In this document: piece by piece, positions 1 through 9,105 of the stretch
How the letters are laid out: every line of letters starts with the position of its first letter
How positions within the stretch are numbered: the first letter of the stretch is position 1
From: Cohaesibacter sp. ES.047
GTDB lineage: Bacteria > Pseudomonadota > Alphaproteobacteria > Rhizobiales > Cohaesibacteraceae
Length of the DNA: 64,000 nucleotides
Direction of reading: 5' to 3'
Assembly: GCF_900215505.1 (NCBI RefSeq)
Contig: NZ_LT907844.1
Coordinates: forward strand, 4,542,001-4,606,000
Program-made: the position numbers and the translations under genes
The notes under the pieces: model-generated
The model's input: the letters and a program-made list of their open reading frames with translations, nothing else
Databases searched by the model: none
What the model was told of the DNA's origin: nothing

Positions 1-213
1 CTGCTGGCCAATATCAATGCCTTCTGGGATCCCCTGATAAGCCTTCTGGACCATATGCGCGAAGAGGACTTCATCCGCAGTGGCATGGATGTTTCGTTCC
101 TCTCCACATCCGATCCCGAAGAGATCGTTCCCCTGCTGATCGAGGCCTGCAAGGATTTGCCGGATGATCTGCTATCGCAATCCACCGATGCACCCGATCT
201 CAACCGCTTCTAG
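1..213 (+). CDS. LOG family (TIGR00730-like) protein, 3' end only
   Basis: The window opens inside this gene; 70 codons and a TAG stop remain. The segment begins LLANINAFWDPLISLL and continues DHMREEDFIRSG, which resembles the C-terminal part of LOG-family proteins (lysine-decarboxylase-like Rossmann fold, cytokinin riboside 5'-monophosphate phosphoribohydrolase type), where a conserved WDPL..LLDHM helix precedes the end. The diagnostic PGGxGT motif would lie upstream of the window and cannot be checked, so the family call rests on the tail only. It converges on rarD, 56 bases away, with no obvious terminator between them. Confidence 0.65.
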   Translation: MLANINAFWDPLISLLDHMREEDFIRSGMDVSFLSTSDPEEIVPLLIEACKDLPDDLLSQSTDAPDLNRF

Positions 214-269
214 AAAGACTTTCAAAGGGCTCGCCGCAGGCCGGTCGGGACGTTCGACTTTTCCACATT

Positions 270-1229
270 TTAAACCTGCAAAGCCGGCGGGCGCGGTTCC
301 CTGCGTCTGCTCCGATAGGCGTCATAGGAATAGATCAACACCGACAGCCAGATGAGACCAAAGGTAACCAATTTGCCCGCTGGCACAGTCTCGTTGAGCA
401 AGAACACCGCCACGAGGAACTGAAGCGTCGGGTTGAGATATTGCATGATTCCGATTGTCGACATCCTGAGCCGCCGCGCCGCCATGGAAAACCAGATCAG
501 GGGAAAGGCCGTCAGAATCCCGGTTATCAGAATGAGAACGCTGATCATCGGATCTGAAAGGCTGAGATGTCCCAACCCTGACGATTGCAGATAAACAACA
601 TAGACAAGCGCGAAGGGCGCAACGATGATCAACTCGATCAACAGCCCCAGATTGGCTCCAACCGGAACAATCTTGCGCAGATATCCATAGCTGCCGAATG
701 TAAAGGCCAGCAGCAGTGAAACAATCGGTATCGTCCCCAACAGAATTATCTGCAGGGCAATGGCGAGGAACGCAATGACAATGGCCACGAGCTGCAACCG
801 CGAGGGACGCTCTGATAAAAGCAGATACCCGGTCGCCACATTGACCAGAGGCACGATGTAGTAGCCAAGGCTTGCCTCTGTTGCCCGGCCATGGCCGACT
901 GCCCACACATAGGTGAGCCAATTGCCGCTGATCAGAAATCCTGTCAGCGCGAGAATGCCGAACACCTTGGGTTGACGTAGCGCAGACCAGACCTCTCTCC
1001 AGCGACCGAGCAGCAAAAACCAGATCGTCATCATGGCCAACGACCAGACGATCCGGTTGGCGACCACTTCCACGGACGGAACTTCGGCCAGAAGCGAAAA
1101 ATACAGTGGGAACAAGCCCCATGAGCCATAGGCAGCAAGCGCAAAGAACAGACCGTTGCGCGTCTCCTTGGTAGAATCAGCTGAGAGAGCGGACGCGGTT
1201 CCGCCCAGATTGATGGGGTCTTGGCTCAT
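270..1229 (-). CDS. rarD: RarD-type EamA family transporter
   Basis: A 319-residue polytopic membrane protein with about ten hydrophobic segments, as expected for the two-EamA-repeat drug/metabolite transporter superfamily. The segment GLFFALAAYGSWGLFPLYF near residues 27-45, followed by EVVANRIVWS, is characteristic of the RarD subgroup. RarD proteins are inner-membrane permeases whose substrate is not firmly established (chloramphenicol sensitivity is the historical phenotype). It starts at an ATG 51 bases downstream of cimA on the same strand and is probably the last gene of cysS-cimA-rarD. Family assignment is firm; substrate unknown. Confidence 0.9.
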   Translation of the reverse strand: MSQDPINLGGTASALSADSTKETRNGLFFALAAYGSWGLFPLYFSLLAEVPSVEVVANRIVWSLAMMTIWFLLLGRWREVWSALRQPKVFGILALTGFLISGNWLTYVWAVGHGRATEASLGYYIVPLVNVATGYLLLSERPSRLQLVAIVIAFLAIALQIILLGTIPIVSLLLAFTFGSYGYLRKIVPVGANLGLLIELIIVAPFALVYVVYLQSSGLGHLSLSDPMISVLILITGILTAFPLIWFSMAARRLRMSTIGIMQYLNPTLQFLVAVFLLNETVPAGKLVTFGLIWLSVLIYSYDAYRSRRREPRPPALQV

Positions 1230-1280
1230 GGCGCTTCAATTCCGGCCCGCTGAACAACACGCTCCAGCAACGGCACTTTA

Positions 1281-2867
1281 TCAGGGGTATTTGAAAAGCT
1301 TATAGGTGATGGAATCCACCAAAGCCTGGAAGGAAGCATCCACGATATTCTCGGAAACCCCAACTGTAAACCAGCGATGCCCATGGCCGTCGCGACTTTC
1401 GATGAGAACACGCGTGATTGCGCTCGTGCCACCATTGAGGATACGCACCTTGTAGTCTATCAGCTCAAGGTTCCGTATCTTGTCCTGCAACGGCCCCAGA
1501 TCCTTGCGCAAGGCAAGGTCGAGCGCGTTGACCGGGCCCTGCCCTTCGGCGACGGACATTTTGCGCACCCCATCAATGACGAGCTTCACGACCGCTTCAG
1601 ACTGGGTGACCAGATCGCCGCTCGAATCAAAGCGCCGCTCCACGCCAACGCGGAAACTCTCAACTTCGAAATAGCTCGGCACATGGCCCAAATGACGACG
1701 CGCGAGCAATTCCAGAGACGCTCCGGCCCCCTCATAGGTGTAGCCATTCGCCTCGCGTTCCTTGACGATGGACAGAAGGTCTGGCAGGCGCGGATCACTC
1801 TTGTCGACCTCAATTCCCATGCGCCGCAATTCATCAAGCAGATTGGACAGCCCCGCCTGATTGGACACCAGCACCCGACGACTGTTGCCGATCTCCTTGG
1901 GGTCAACATGTTCATAGGTGTGCGGATCCTTGAGCAGCGCGGACGCATGAATCCCGGCCTTGGTCGCAAAGGCACTCGCCCCGACATAGGGTTGATGCCG
2001 ATCCGGGGCGCGGTTGAGCAATTCGTCAAATCCGCGCGCAATGCTGGTCAGGCTGGCAAGACTATCGTCAGAAACCCCGATCTCGAACCGGCTGGCAAAC
2101 TCTGGCTTGAGCTTGAGCGTCGGGATCAGCGAGACCAGATTGGCATTGCCGCAGCGTTCCCCAATCCCGTTGAGTGTACCTTGAATCTGGCGCACCCCTG
2201 CCCGCACGGCGGCCAATGAATTGGCCACGGCCTGTTCGGTGTCATTGTGGGCATGGATGCCAATGTTGCTGCCCGGCACCCGATCGAGCACATCGGTTAC
2301 AATATCGAAGACTTCGTGCGGCAGGGTGCCACCGTTGGTGTCGCACAGCACGATCCAGCGCGCCCCGGCTTCATAAGCGGTTGTCACACAGGCGAGCGCA
2401 TAATCCCGGTTGGCCTTGTAGCCATCGAAGAAATGCTCGCAGTCCACCATGGCTTCCTTGCCTGCAGCCACGGCGGCCTTGACCGACTCGGTGATGCCTT
2501 CAAGGTTTTCCTCGTTGGTACAGCCAAGCGCCACATCGACATGATAATCCCAGCTCTTGGCGACATAGCAGATCGCATCGGCAGGCGACTGCAACAGCGC
2601 CTGCACACCGGGATCATTGTCCACCGACCGCCCCGCCCGTTTGGTCATGCCGAAAGCAGTGAACATCGCCTTTTCGGTGCGTTTCTCGGTGAAGAACTGA
2701 TCATCAGTCGGGTTTGCGCCGGGATAGCCCCCTTCCACATAGTCGACACCCAAATCGTCCAGAATGCCTGCAATGGCGATCTTGTCTTCAACGCTAAAAT
2801 CAAGGCCGTTGGTCTGGGCACCATCGCGAAGGGTGGTGTCAAACAGGTAAAGACGTTCTTTTGCCAT
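1281..2867 (-). CDS. cimA: (R)-citramalate synthase
   Basis: A 528-residue enzyme of the isopropylmalate/homocitrate synthase superfamily. The N-terminal TIM barrel starts with LYLFDTTLRDGAQT (residues 6-19), the HMGL-like catalytic signature, and later shows GIHAHNDTEQAVANS (metal-binding His pair) and the GTLNGIGERCGNANL segment. The C-terminal 130 residues form the LeuA-type regulatory dimer domain. The DGAQTNG start, VEGGYPGANPTD and overall length match the CimA group, which condenses pyruvate and acetyl-CoA to citramalate for threonine-independent isoleucine synthesis. The ATG lies 80 bases after the cysS stop; that spacer holds a small GC hairpin (2908-2933) without a T-run, so readthrough from cysS is likely. 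Confidence 0.92.
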   Translation of the reverse strand: MAKERLYLFDTTLRDGAQTNGLDFSVEDKIAIAGILDDLGVDYVEGGYPGANPTDDQFFTEKRTEKAMFTAFGMTKRAGRSVDNDPGVQALLQSPADAICYVAKSWDYHVDVALGCTNEENLEGITESVKAAVAAGKEAMVDCEHFFDGYKANRDYALACVTTAYEAGARWIVLCDTNGGTLPHEVFDIVTDVLDRVPGSNIGIHAHNDTEQAVANSLAAVRAGVRQIQGTLNGIGERCGNANLVSLIPTLKLKPEFASRFEIGVSDDSLASLTSIARGFDELLNRAPDRHQPYVGASAFATKAGIHASALLKDPHTYEHVDPKEIGNSRRVLVSNQAGLSNLLDELRRMGIEVDKSDPRLPDLLSIVKEREANGYTYEGAGASLELLARRHLGHVPSYFEVESFRVGVERRFDSSGDLVTQSEAVVKLVIDGVRKMSVAEGQGPVNALDLALRKDLGPLQDKIRNLELIDYKVRILNGGTSAITRVLIESRDGHGHRWFTVGVSENIVDASFQALVDSITYKLFKYP

Positions 2868-2947
2868 CAGTCTGGTCCTGGGTAAGATTGAGTGTCATTG
2901 ATAAAGAGGCCGGAACACTGTCGCGCCCCGGCCCATTGGTCTCATTG

Positions 2948-4342
2948 CTAGCGTTCAAGCGTCCAACTTGTCTCGAACACCCCGGTTTCCTTGTTTTTGC
3001 TGTCCATGAGCACAACACCCATGGCAACAAGGGTATCGCGCAAGGCATCAGACTTGGCAAAATCCTTGCTGTTGCGCGCGTCCAGCCGTTCGTCAACCAA
3101 GGCCTGAATGGCCGCCTCGTCAACGTCAGCCGATCCTTTGGGGCGCCAGTTGGCCCAATCCGCTGGATCCTGAGCCAGCACACCGAACAATTGCTGCAAG
3201 GTCGCCTTCAGCGTTGCCGCAGCCTCATCATCTCCACCCTGTGCCTTGGCACGCAGGGCATGCAGTTCGGCAATTGCCTTGGGCGTGTTGAGATCGTCAG
3301 CAAGCGCAGCAACAACCGCATCGGAAGGCTCGGAAGGCTCGACGCCAGCGGTCAGCACATACCATTGATCGAGCATGCGCTTGGCATCCTTCACCCCTTC
3401 GGCAGTCCAGTTGAACGGCTTGGCGTAATGGGTGGTCAAGAGCGCAAGGCGGATCGCTTCCCCCGGCCACTGGTCAATGAGATCATGCACGGTGGTGAAG
3501 TTGCCCAGAGACTTGGACATCTTCTCGCCTTCCACCTGAACGAAGCCGTTGTGCATCCAGACATTGGCCATGCGCTTGTTGCCATGGGCGCAGCAGGATT
3601 GGGCGATTTCGTTTTCATGGTGCGGAAAGCTCAGATCGACGCCGCCGCCATGGATGTCAAACGTTGCTCCAAGATGCTTCTCACTCATGGCCGAGCATTC
3701 GATATGCCATCCCGGACGCCCCGCACCCCATGGGCTGGGCCAGCTTGGCTCGCCTTCCTTTGAGGGCTTCCACAGAACGAAATCCATGGGATTGCGCTTG
3801 TAAGGGGCCACTTCGACACGGGCACCGGCAATCATGTCATCGACGGATCGACCGGAAAGCGCGCCATAATCCTTCATGCTGTCGACCGCGAACAGCACGT
3901 GTCCTTCAGCAGCATAGGCATGGCCCTTTTCGATCAGCGTGCCGATCATCCGGAGCATCTCGTCGATATGCTCGGTTGCCCGCGGCTCGACACTCGGGCG
4001 CATCGCACCCAGTGCATCCATGTCCGCATGATAGATCGCGGTGGTTTCATCGGTGAGCGTACGGATTGAAATGCCCCGTTCGGCAGCGCGCGCATTGATC
4101 TTGTCGTCGACATCCGTGATGTTGCGAACATAAGTGACATGCTCTTCGCCATAAACATGACGAAGCAGGCGGAACAGCATGTCGAACACCACGACAGGAC
4201 GGGCATTGCCGATGTGAGCGGTGTCGTAGACGGTAGGCCCGCAGACATACATGCGGACATTGTCCACATCGATCGGCGTGAAAACCTCTTTCTTCTTCGT
4301 CAGACTGTTGTGGAGCGTCAGCTGCACATCATGCTTGGCCAT
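2948..4342 (-). CDS. cysS: Cysteine--tRNA ligase
   Basis: Class I aminoacyl-tRNA synthetase charging tRNA-Cys. Visible signatures are [18 protein letters not shown] (zinc-ligand Cys and HIGH-type motif), WHIECSAMS and [15 protein letters not shown] (zinc and cysteine discrimination) and [10 protein letters not shown] (KMSKS). The C-terminal part is the DALR anticodon-binding region. A longer frame opens with a TTG at 4369, but the ATG at 4342 ([12 protein letters not shown]) has AGAGGA about ten bases upstream and fits the family start, giving 464 residues. It is the first gene of a minus-strand run with cimA and rarD and faces the 860-base gene-free region to its right. Confidence 0.95.
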   Translation of the reverse strand: MAKHDVQLTLHNSLTKKKEVFTPIDVDNVRMYVCGPTVYDTAHIGNARPVVVFDMLFRLLRHVYGEEHVTYVRNITDVDDKINARAAERGISIRTLTDETTAIYHADMDALGAMRPSVEPRATEHIDEMLRMIGTLIEKGHAYAAEGHVLFAVDSMKDYGALSGRSVDDMIAGARVEVAPYKRNPMDFVLWKPSKEGEPSWPSPWGAGRPGWHIECSAMSEKHLGATFDIHGGGVDLSFPHHENEIAQSCCAHGNKRMANVWMHNGFVQVEGEKMSKSLGNFTTVHDLIDQWPGEAIRLALLTTHYAKPFNWTAEGVKDAKRMLDQWYVLTAGVEPSEPSDAVVAALADDLNTPKAIAELHALRAKAQGGDDEAAATLKATLQQLFGVLAQDPADWANWRPKGSADVDEAAIQALVDERLDARNSKDFAKSDALRDTLVAMGVVLMDSKNKETGVFETSWTLER

Positions 4343-4880
4343 AAACCCAATTCCTCTTTGCCCGCCCAATCGGCGGGATATCCAGACAAGAAACGCACGT
4401 CAGGGCGCAAAGCACCCCAAACAACCGCACATCAGGCGTTGGCCGGAATTCGTTTCTCGATTTGTCGGGGATGAGCGAAACGGCACCAGCCAGCGAGATG
4501 CTAGTGGATAATAATCGAACCAATAATGCAGCAGTTGGTCAGAACGTCCGTTTTCATGGCGCCACAATGGCCAAATTGTCAGGGCGCGTCAACCGCAGAT
4601 TCCCTCAAACCAGAGCTTTTCGTTCCGCTATCCACGTGGCATTCCCACCCCGGCGCATTCATTTAGATGAACTCAACATGAATGCCTGTCTCAGACTTCA
4701 TTCACACGGCCCGCGCTAATGTGTCTCTACCAATCGGGCGATGCCTGAAAAGACTGGGTCCGTCGCGATGGATGAGCGCAGATCCGTCCTTTAAGGCCAG
4801 ACACATTCGAATACGGCAAAGACCCCATCCCAAAGACATCTGATGTCTTAACCAGTCGCACCCACTCTTTGCCGCATGGA

Positions 4881-4914
4881 AGCTCCTGACAGATTGCTGT
4901 CGGGAGCTTTTCCA
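4881..4914 (+). terminator. Rho-independent terminator of an unidentified plus-strand transcript
   Basis: AGCTCCTGACAG, loop ATTG, then CTGTCGGGAGCT forms a 12-pair stem with one G-U pair, followed directly by TTTT. On the minus strand the stem is not followed by T. There is no plus-strand coding gene upstream within the gap, so it may end a small RNA starting between about 4700 and 4850. Confidence 0.6.
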
Positions 4915-5125
4915 GTTTCTGGGGCCGGGTTTTCCGGCATAACGCTGCACCGGATCTCCCTGGTTTCATTTCTCGTTTCAAATTGACGTCCAAAAGGATT
5001 ACCTTACGGAAGGGAATCAAAGGGCGTACCGGTCCACATCCGGCCGTCCGAACAGACAGCTTCAAGCGGATCCAGTTTCACGCAATGAAAAAGGGTTCAC
5101 TATTGGTAAGAAAATATTGTAGTGT

Positions 5126-5153
5126 CAGACCCACTTATTTTATCTGTGGGCTG
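5126..5153. promoter_or_regulatory. Imperfect inverted repeat upstream of the BigR/SqrR-like regulator
   Basis: CAGACCCAC and GTGGGCTG are inverted halves (one inserted base) around an AT-rich core TTATTTTAT. It lies about 50-75 bases before the regulator ATG, in a position suited to an autoregulatory operator. Dyad operators are usual for ArsR-type repressors; occupancy by this protein is inference. Confidence 0.35.
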
Positions 5154-5200
5154 GTATTCTAGGCTCTAGAGCATAATCTGGACAACACGTAGCAAATTTA

Positions 5201-5542
5201 ATGGTCTCACGAACTGACATGGTCCATGCGACCTTCTCGGAAACAAACATGAATATTCAAGATCTTGAAAAAAACTCTGAGGAAGCCGCAAGCTTTCTGA
5301 AACTTCTGGCTTCTGGCCCAAGACTTCTCATTCTTTGTCAACTCATCGAAGGAGAACAGAACGTCGGCACTTTGGCAGAAAAGACCGGATTGCGGATGAC
5401 GACCGTGTCCCAGCACATGGCATTGATGCGCGCTCAGAGCATCGTGAGCACCCGCCGCGAGGGCACAACGATCTTCTACTCGCTCGCTAGTCCTGTCGTC
5501 GAAGAAGTTCTTGCAGTCCTTTACAAGGGGTTTTGCGCCTAG
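5201..5542 (+). CDS. ArsR/SmtB-family repressor of BigR/SqrR type (thiol/persulfide sensor-like)
   Basis: A small winged-helix regulator: residues 22-110 contain EEAASFLKLLASGPRLLILC, the recognition region GLRMTTVSQHMALMR and the wing IVSTRREGTTIFYSL. Two cysteines, C46 in LLILCQLIEGEQ and C112 in LYKGFCA, are 66 residues apart. This is the spacing of the redox pair (C42/C108) that I recall for Xylella BigR, whose relatives sense sulfane sulfur by forming a di- or polysulfide. Metal-site motifs of arsenic or zinc sensors are absent. ATGs exist at 5201, 5219 and 5249; the last has a weak GGAAAC in front, so the protein may be 16 residues shorter. It lies 42 bases before pabB on the same strand. 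Target genes are unknown. Confidence 0.8.
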   Translation: MVSRTDMVHATFSETNMNIQDLEKNSEEAASFLKLLASGPRLLILCQLIEGEQNVGTLAEKTGLRMTTVSQHMALMRAQSIVSTRREGTTIFYSLASPVVEEVLAVLYKGFCA

Positions 5543-5584
5543 TCTCAATCGGCATACCCCGGCTCACAAGCGAAGACGGTCCAC

Positions 5585-7075
5585 ATGGCGCCAGTTATTG
5601 AAGAAGTTGCCTTTTTCGATCCGGCCTGTTGCCTTCCGGGCTTGTCGGGAGAGGCGCACCTAAGCTTTATTGACAGCGCTGCGCCGTCTCAGCGGCTGGG
5701 TCGATACAGCTTTCTGTCCTTCTCCCCATTTGGCATCTTCAAGGTTACCGGCGGGATTGCGCACTGGAACGACGAGCCGCTGGACGGACGCCCCTTCCCT
5801 GCCCTCAAGACCCTGCTCGAACGCTTCCCCCTCTCACCTTCAGACGACGGTCTCCCGCCCTTTCGCGGTGGTGCGATGGGATACATTGCCTATGAAGCGG
5901 GGGCCCTTCTGGAGCGCTTGCCAAAACTGCCAATTTCGACAAAACACGGCCCCGAGATGGTGCTGCCCTTCTATGATGTCGTTCTGGCCATCGACCATTT
6001 TGCTCCGTCCGAACAGGGAACAACGCGCCCCCGTAGCTGGGTCATATCAACCGGCTTTCCGGCAGAAGACAGCGAACGCGGCAACCGCGCCAAGGAGCGT
6101 CTTGACTGGTTCATCAAAAGGCTCGAAACCGCCCGTCAGGCCCATTTACCTCAATCACCACCGGCCATTCGCGGCTGGTGCTCGAACCTCTCCCGCCCCG
6201 CGTTCAAAGCCGCGGTTGAGCGCACACGGGAGTATATCCGCAACGGCGACATCTTTCAGGCCAACATCACCCAGCGTTTTTCCGCCCCCCTGCCAGACGC
6301 GCCGGAGGCAACGCCCCTCGCCTATTACTTGAGCCTGCGCACTCACAACGCCGCTCCCTTTGCCGCCTATCTTGATTGCGGCGACCACGTTGTCGCCTCC
6401 ACTTCCCCCGAGCGCTTTCTCACACTCGACACGCAAGGCAACGTCGAAACCCGGCCCATCAAGGGCACGGCACCGCGTATCCTTGACGATCCGGCAAAAG
6501 ATCGCGCCGAAGCCGAACAGCTGGCAAAAAGCGAAAAAGATCGTGCTGAAAACACCATGATCACCGATCTGATGCGCAATGATCTGTCGCGGGTCTGTCG
6601 GGCGGGCACCATCAAGGTGCCTGAGCTTTGCTGCGTCGAAAGCTATGCCCGCGTGCATCATCTGGTCTCCACCGTCACGGCTGAGATGAAACCCGGTCTT
6701 GGGGCTGTCGCCCTCATCGGGGCTACCTTTCCGGGCGGCTCGATCACGGGTGCGCCAAAAATCCGCGCGATGGAAATCATCACCGAGCTCGAACAACTGC
6801 CAAGACGGGTCTATTGCGGCTCAATCGGCTATATCGGTTTCGATGGAGCGATGGACATGAACATCGCGATCCGGACCATGTTGTTCGAGGAGGGCCGCGC
6901 CCAGTTCAATGCCGGGGGCGGCATGACCATCCTGTCAGATCCCGACGCGGAATATGAAGAGAGCCTTCACAAGGCAGCCGCGATTTTCAAGGCGCTCGGT
7001 ACGTCAGTCGAGGACGAGCGGTACAATCTCGAAACCAGTCACGAGGGCGACCAAGAGGATGGAACGGCGCGATGA
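5585..7075 (+). CDS. pabB: Aminodeoxychorismate synthase component I
   Basis: A 496-residue member of the anthranilate synthase/ADC synthase component I family. It converts chorismate and amide ammonia to 4-amino-4-deoxychorismate, the first step to p-aminobenzoate and folate. The N-terminal domain (to about residue 140) includes GRYSFLSFSPFG. The chorismate-binding domain holds NGDIFQANITQRF, TRPIKGTAPR (the PIKGT lysine that marks PabB rather than TrpE), SEKDRAENTMITDLMRNDL and FPGGSITGAPKIRAMEII. The stop overlaps the pabA start by four bases (ATGA), so the two subunits are translationally coupled. The ATG is preceded by GCGAAGACGGTCCAC. Confidence 0.92.
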   Translation: MAPVIEEVAFFDPACCLPGLSGEAHLSFIDSAAPSQRLGRYSFLSFSPFGIFKVTGGIAHWNDEPLDGRPFPALKTLLERFPLSPSDDGLPPFRGGAMGYIAYEAGALLERLPKLPISTKHGPEMVLPFYDVVLAIDHFAPSEQGTTRPRSWVISTGFPAEDSERGNRAKERLDWFIKRLETARQAHLPQSPPAIRGWCSNLSRPAFKAAVERTREYIRNGDIFQANITQRFSAPLPDAPEATPLAYYLSLRTHNAAPFAAYLDCGDHVVASTSPERFLTLDTQGNVETRPIKGTAPRILDDPAKDRAEAEQLAKSEKDRAENTMITDLMRNDLSRVCRAGTIKVPELCCVESYARVHHLVSTVTAEMKPGLGAVALIGATFPGGSITGAPKIRAMEIITELEQLPRRVYCGSIGYIGFDGAMDMNIAIRTMLFEEGRAQFNAGGGMTILSDPDAEYEESLHKAAAIFKALGTSVEDERYNLETSHEGDQEDGTAR

Positions 7076-7647
7076 TCCTCATTCTCGATAATTACGATTC
7101 CTTCGTCTACAATCTCGCCCGCTATTGCGAGGAACTGGGCGAGGCCGTCACCGTCTACCGCAATGACGCCCTAGGGTTTGACGACATCGCTCGCCTCGAA
7201 CCCGACGCCATTCTCCTGTCTCCCGGACCCGGGCGCCCAGAAGACGCCGGCATCATGATCGATTTGATCAAGACCTTCTCCAGCAGGTTGCCCATCCTCG
7301 GGATCTGCCTTGGCCATCAGGCCATCGGGCATGCCTTTGGTGCGAAGGTCGTGCGCGCAAAGGAGCCGATGCACGGCAGGGCCAGCATGCTGGTCGAGAC
7401 ATCTGGGCCCCTTTTCGCAGGCCTGACAAACGCAGGCAAAGTGGGGCGCTATCACTCCCTCATCATATCCGATGAAGACCGCCCGGCGAGCCTTGAGGTA
7501 ACCGCTCGCTCGGAGCGTGGTGAGATCATGGCCCTCAAGCATGCGACACACCCCACATACGGGCTTCAGTTTCACCCCGAATCCATCCTCACCGACCATG
7601 GCTATGCCATGCTGCAGAACTTCCTCAAGACCATTCAATCCCGATAA
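7072..7647 (+). CDS. pabA: Aminodeoxychorismate/anthranilate synthase glutamine amidotransferase subunit
   Basis: A 191-residue class I glutamine amidotransferase of the TrpG/PabA group, supplying ammonia to PabB. It begins MILILDNYDSFVYNLARY, carries LLSPGPGRPEDAG, the nucleophile loop GICLGHQAIGHAFG (catalytic Cys near residue 79) and the C-terminal GLQFHPESILTDHG that provides the catalytic His and Glu. TrpG and PabA cannot be told apart reliably by eye. The four-base overlap with pabB and the downstream lyase favour PabA, though it might also serve anthranilate synthase if no other trpG exists. Confidence 0.9.
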   Translation: MILILDNYDSFVYNLARYCEELGEAVTVYRNDALGFDDIARLEPDAILLSPGPGRPEDAGIMIDLIKTFSSRLPILGICLGHQAIGHAFGAKVVRAKEPMHGRASMLVETSGPLFAGLTNAGKVGRYHSLIISDEDRPASLEVTARSERGEIMALKHATHPTYGLQFHPESILTDHGYAMLQNFLKTIQSR

Positions 7648-7660
7648 GGCCCGCGAAGAC

Positions 7661-8554
7661 ATGTCCAATTCTACCCCGCTCCCGTATCTCGCCATCAGCA
7701 TCAACGGCCAACTGTTTCAAGGCGAAGAGATTGACAATGCGGGGCTTTCGCCCACTGATCGCGGAGCGCTGCTCGGAGATGGCTTGTTCGAAACCCTACC
7801 GATCCTGCAAGGCAGAGCCCTCTGGTGGGACAGACATTGCCGCCGGCTGGCGGATGCAGCCAACAGCATCGGCCTCCCCCTCGACATCGATCACATCGAT
7901 GAAATGGTCAAGCAAATGCAAGGGGTCGCTGGCGGGGCCAACTGTGCACTCCGCCTCACCGTGACACGCGGTGTGGGTGGACGCGGCCTGTCGCTCCCAG
8001 AGGCTCCCGCGCCGACCATCATCTGCAGTCTCAGCCCTCTGGCGGTCAACTTTTCATTTCAGGATGTACGCCTTGCGACAAGCACCATCCGGCGCAATGA
8101 ACTCTCTCCGACTTCGTCGCTCAAGAGCCTTGGCTATCTCGACAATATCCTTGCAACCCGGGAGGCCCAGTCAAAGGAGGCCGACGACGCATTGCTGCTC
8201 AACACGCGCGGCAATGTCGCCTGCACCACGATCTGCAATCTCTTCATGCTGATGGGTGATCGCCTCATCACCCCACCGGTTCGTGACGGTATCCTGCCCG
8301 GTATCCTGCGTGAGGTGCTGCTTGAGGAAGCCCCGGCCCTCGGATTGAGTGTTGAAGAGGCGTCGATCGAGCCCGAGCAATTGAAAAAGGCTGATGGCCT
8401 TTTCCTGACCAACAGCCTTCGAATCATGCGCCGCGTCACCCATCTCGATGGCAACGCTGTGGGAGACACTTCAACGCCAGATGACACAATTACGCGCCTG
8501 CAATATCACCTGCGTGATCTGATCATCACCCAAACCGGGATCGCTCTGGGTTAA
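7661..8554 (+). CDS. pabC: Aminotransferase class IV, probable 4-amino-4-deoxychorismate lyase
   Basis: A 297-residue PLP enzyme of fold type IV. The segment PTDRGALLGDGLFETL (residues 30-45) is the family N-terminal signature, SLKSLGYLDNILATREA carries the PLP-binding lysine, and GNVACTTICNLFM and TNSLRIMRRVTHLDG follow at the expected spacing. In ADC lyase this fold releases pyruvate from aminodeoxychorismate to give p-aminobenzoate. Position 13 bases after pabA completes a pabB-pabA-pabC unit. The frame is open further upstream, inside pabA, but the ATG at 7661 (MSNSTPLPYLAISING) is the natural start. D-amino acid or branched-chain aminotransferase activity is the alternative, less likely given context. 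Confidence 0.85.
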   Translation: MSNSTPLPYLAISINGQLFQGEEIDNAGLSPTDRGALLGDGLFETLPILQGRALWWDRHCRRLADAANSIGLPLDIDHIDEMVKQMQGVAGGANCALRLTVTRGVGGRGLSLPEAPAPTIICSLSPLAVNFSFQDVRLATSTIRRNELSPTSSLKSLGYLDNILATREAQSKEADDALLLNTRGNVACTTICNLFMLMGDRLITPPVRDGILPGILREVLLEEAPALGLSVEEASIEPEQLKKADGLFLTNSLRIMRRVTHLDGNAVGDTSTPDDTITRLQYHLRDLIITQTGIALG

Positions 8555-8583
8555 GGAACCGGCGGCGAGCCGCTTTCGCAGTC

Positions 8584-9105
8584 CTAGTCGTCCAACCAGT
8601 CGGCACAACGGGGCGCTTCTGCGCCACCCCACGGCATGATCGGCACGGTAGACGTCGAGTTTTTCGGGCTACCCTCGATCAGCTTGTCCGAATAGATGAG
8701 ATAGACCAGAACATTACGCGTCTTGTCACAGCCGCGCACGATGCGGGTCTTCTTGAACAGGATGGACCGGCGGGTGCGGAACATTTCATCGCCCTGCTCG
8801 AACTTTTCCTTGAAAGACACCGGCCCGACCTGCCGACAGGCAAGCGACGCGTCCGAGACTTCTTCGGCAACACCGAACATCCCCGAAAGCCCGCCCTTTT
8901 CAGGTACAGTAAAGTGACAGGCAACCCCATCGACCAGCGGGTCATCAATGGCATAGGTGGCGAGCTTATGGTCCGGGGTGAGAAACTTCCAAACTGTGGA
9001 CTTCTTGAAAATCAGCTCTGGCTCTTCTGCTGCAAGAGCGCTTGATGCGATGATGGTCATGGACAGAAATGCGGCCAAAAAGCTGGCAGCGATGGTGCGA
9101 AGCAT
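8584..9105 (-). CDS. creA: CreA family periplasmic protein
   Basis: A 173-residue secreted protein. The start at 9105 gives MLRTIAASFLAAFLSMTIIA, a typical signal peptide ending SSALAAEEPE. The mature part, with WKFLTPDHKLATYAIDDP, VDGVACHFTVPEKGG and RGCDKTRNVLVYLIYSDKL, matches CreA, a conserved but poorly characterised family. Despite its old name (catabolite regulation) there is no DNA-binding domain. Four cysteines (in GVACHF, SLACRQ, RGCDKT and APRCADW) could form disulfides. It converges on pabC with only 29 bases between the genes. Confidence 0.85.
   Translation of the reverse strand: MLRTIAASFLAAFLSMTIIASSALAAEEPELIFKKSTVWKFLTPDHKLATYAIDDPLVDGVACHFTVPEKGGLSGMFGVAEEVSDASLACRQVGPVSFKEKFEQGDEMFRTRRSILFKKTRIVRGCDKTRNVLVYLIYSDKLIEGSPKNSTSTVPIMPWGGAEAPRCADWLDD

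Larger units (their letters stand above)
4343..5200. other. Gene-free intergenic region between cysS and the ArsR-type regulator
   Basis: About 860 bases separate two divergent genes, far more than other gaps here. Short open frames occur on both strands (for example 4727-5065 minus), but none has a good ribosome site together with a recognisable product. It must contain the cysS promoter (left) and the regulator promoter (right, AT-rich from about 5100). The strongest element is the hairpin with T-run at 4881-4914, which reads as a plus-strand terminator although no plus-strand gene lies upstream. An inverted repeat lies at 5126-5153. Confidence 0.6.

Noticed and set aside
4700-4914. 6S RNA (ssrS) as identity of the putative transcript
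   Set aside because: I could not pair the ends into the long rod with a central bubble expected for 6S RNA.
4727-5065. 112-codon minus-strand frame in the gap right of cysS
   Set aside because: No ribosome site or recognisable domain, and it runs across a good terminator hairpin at 4881-4914.
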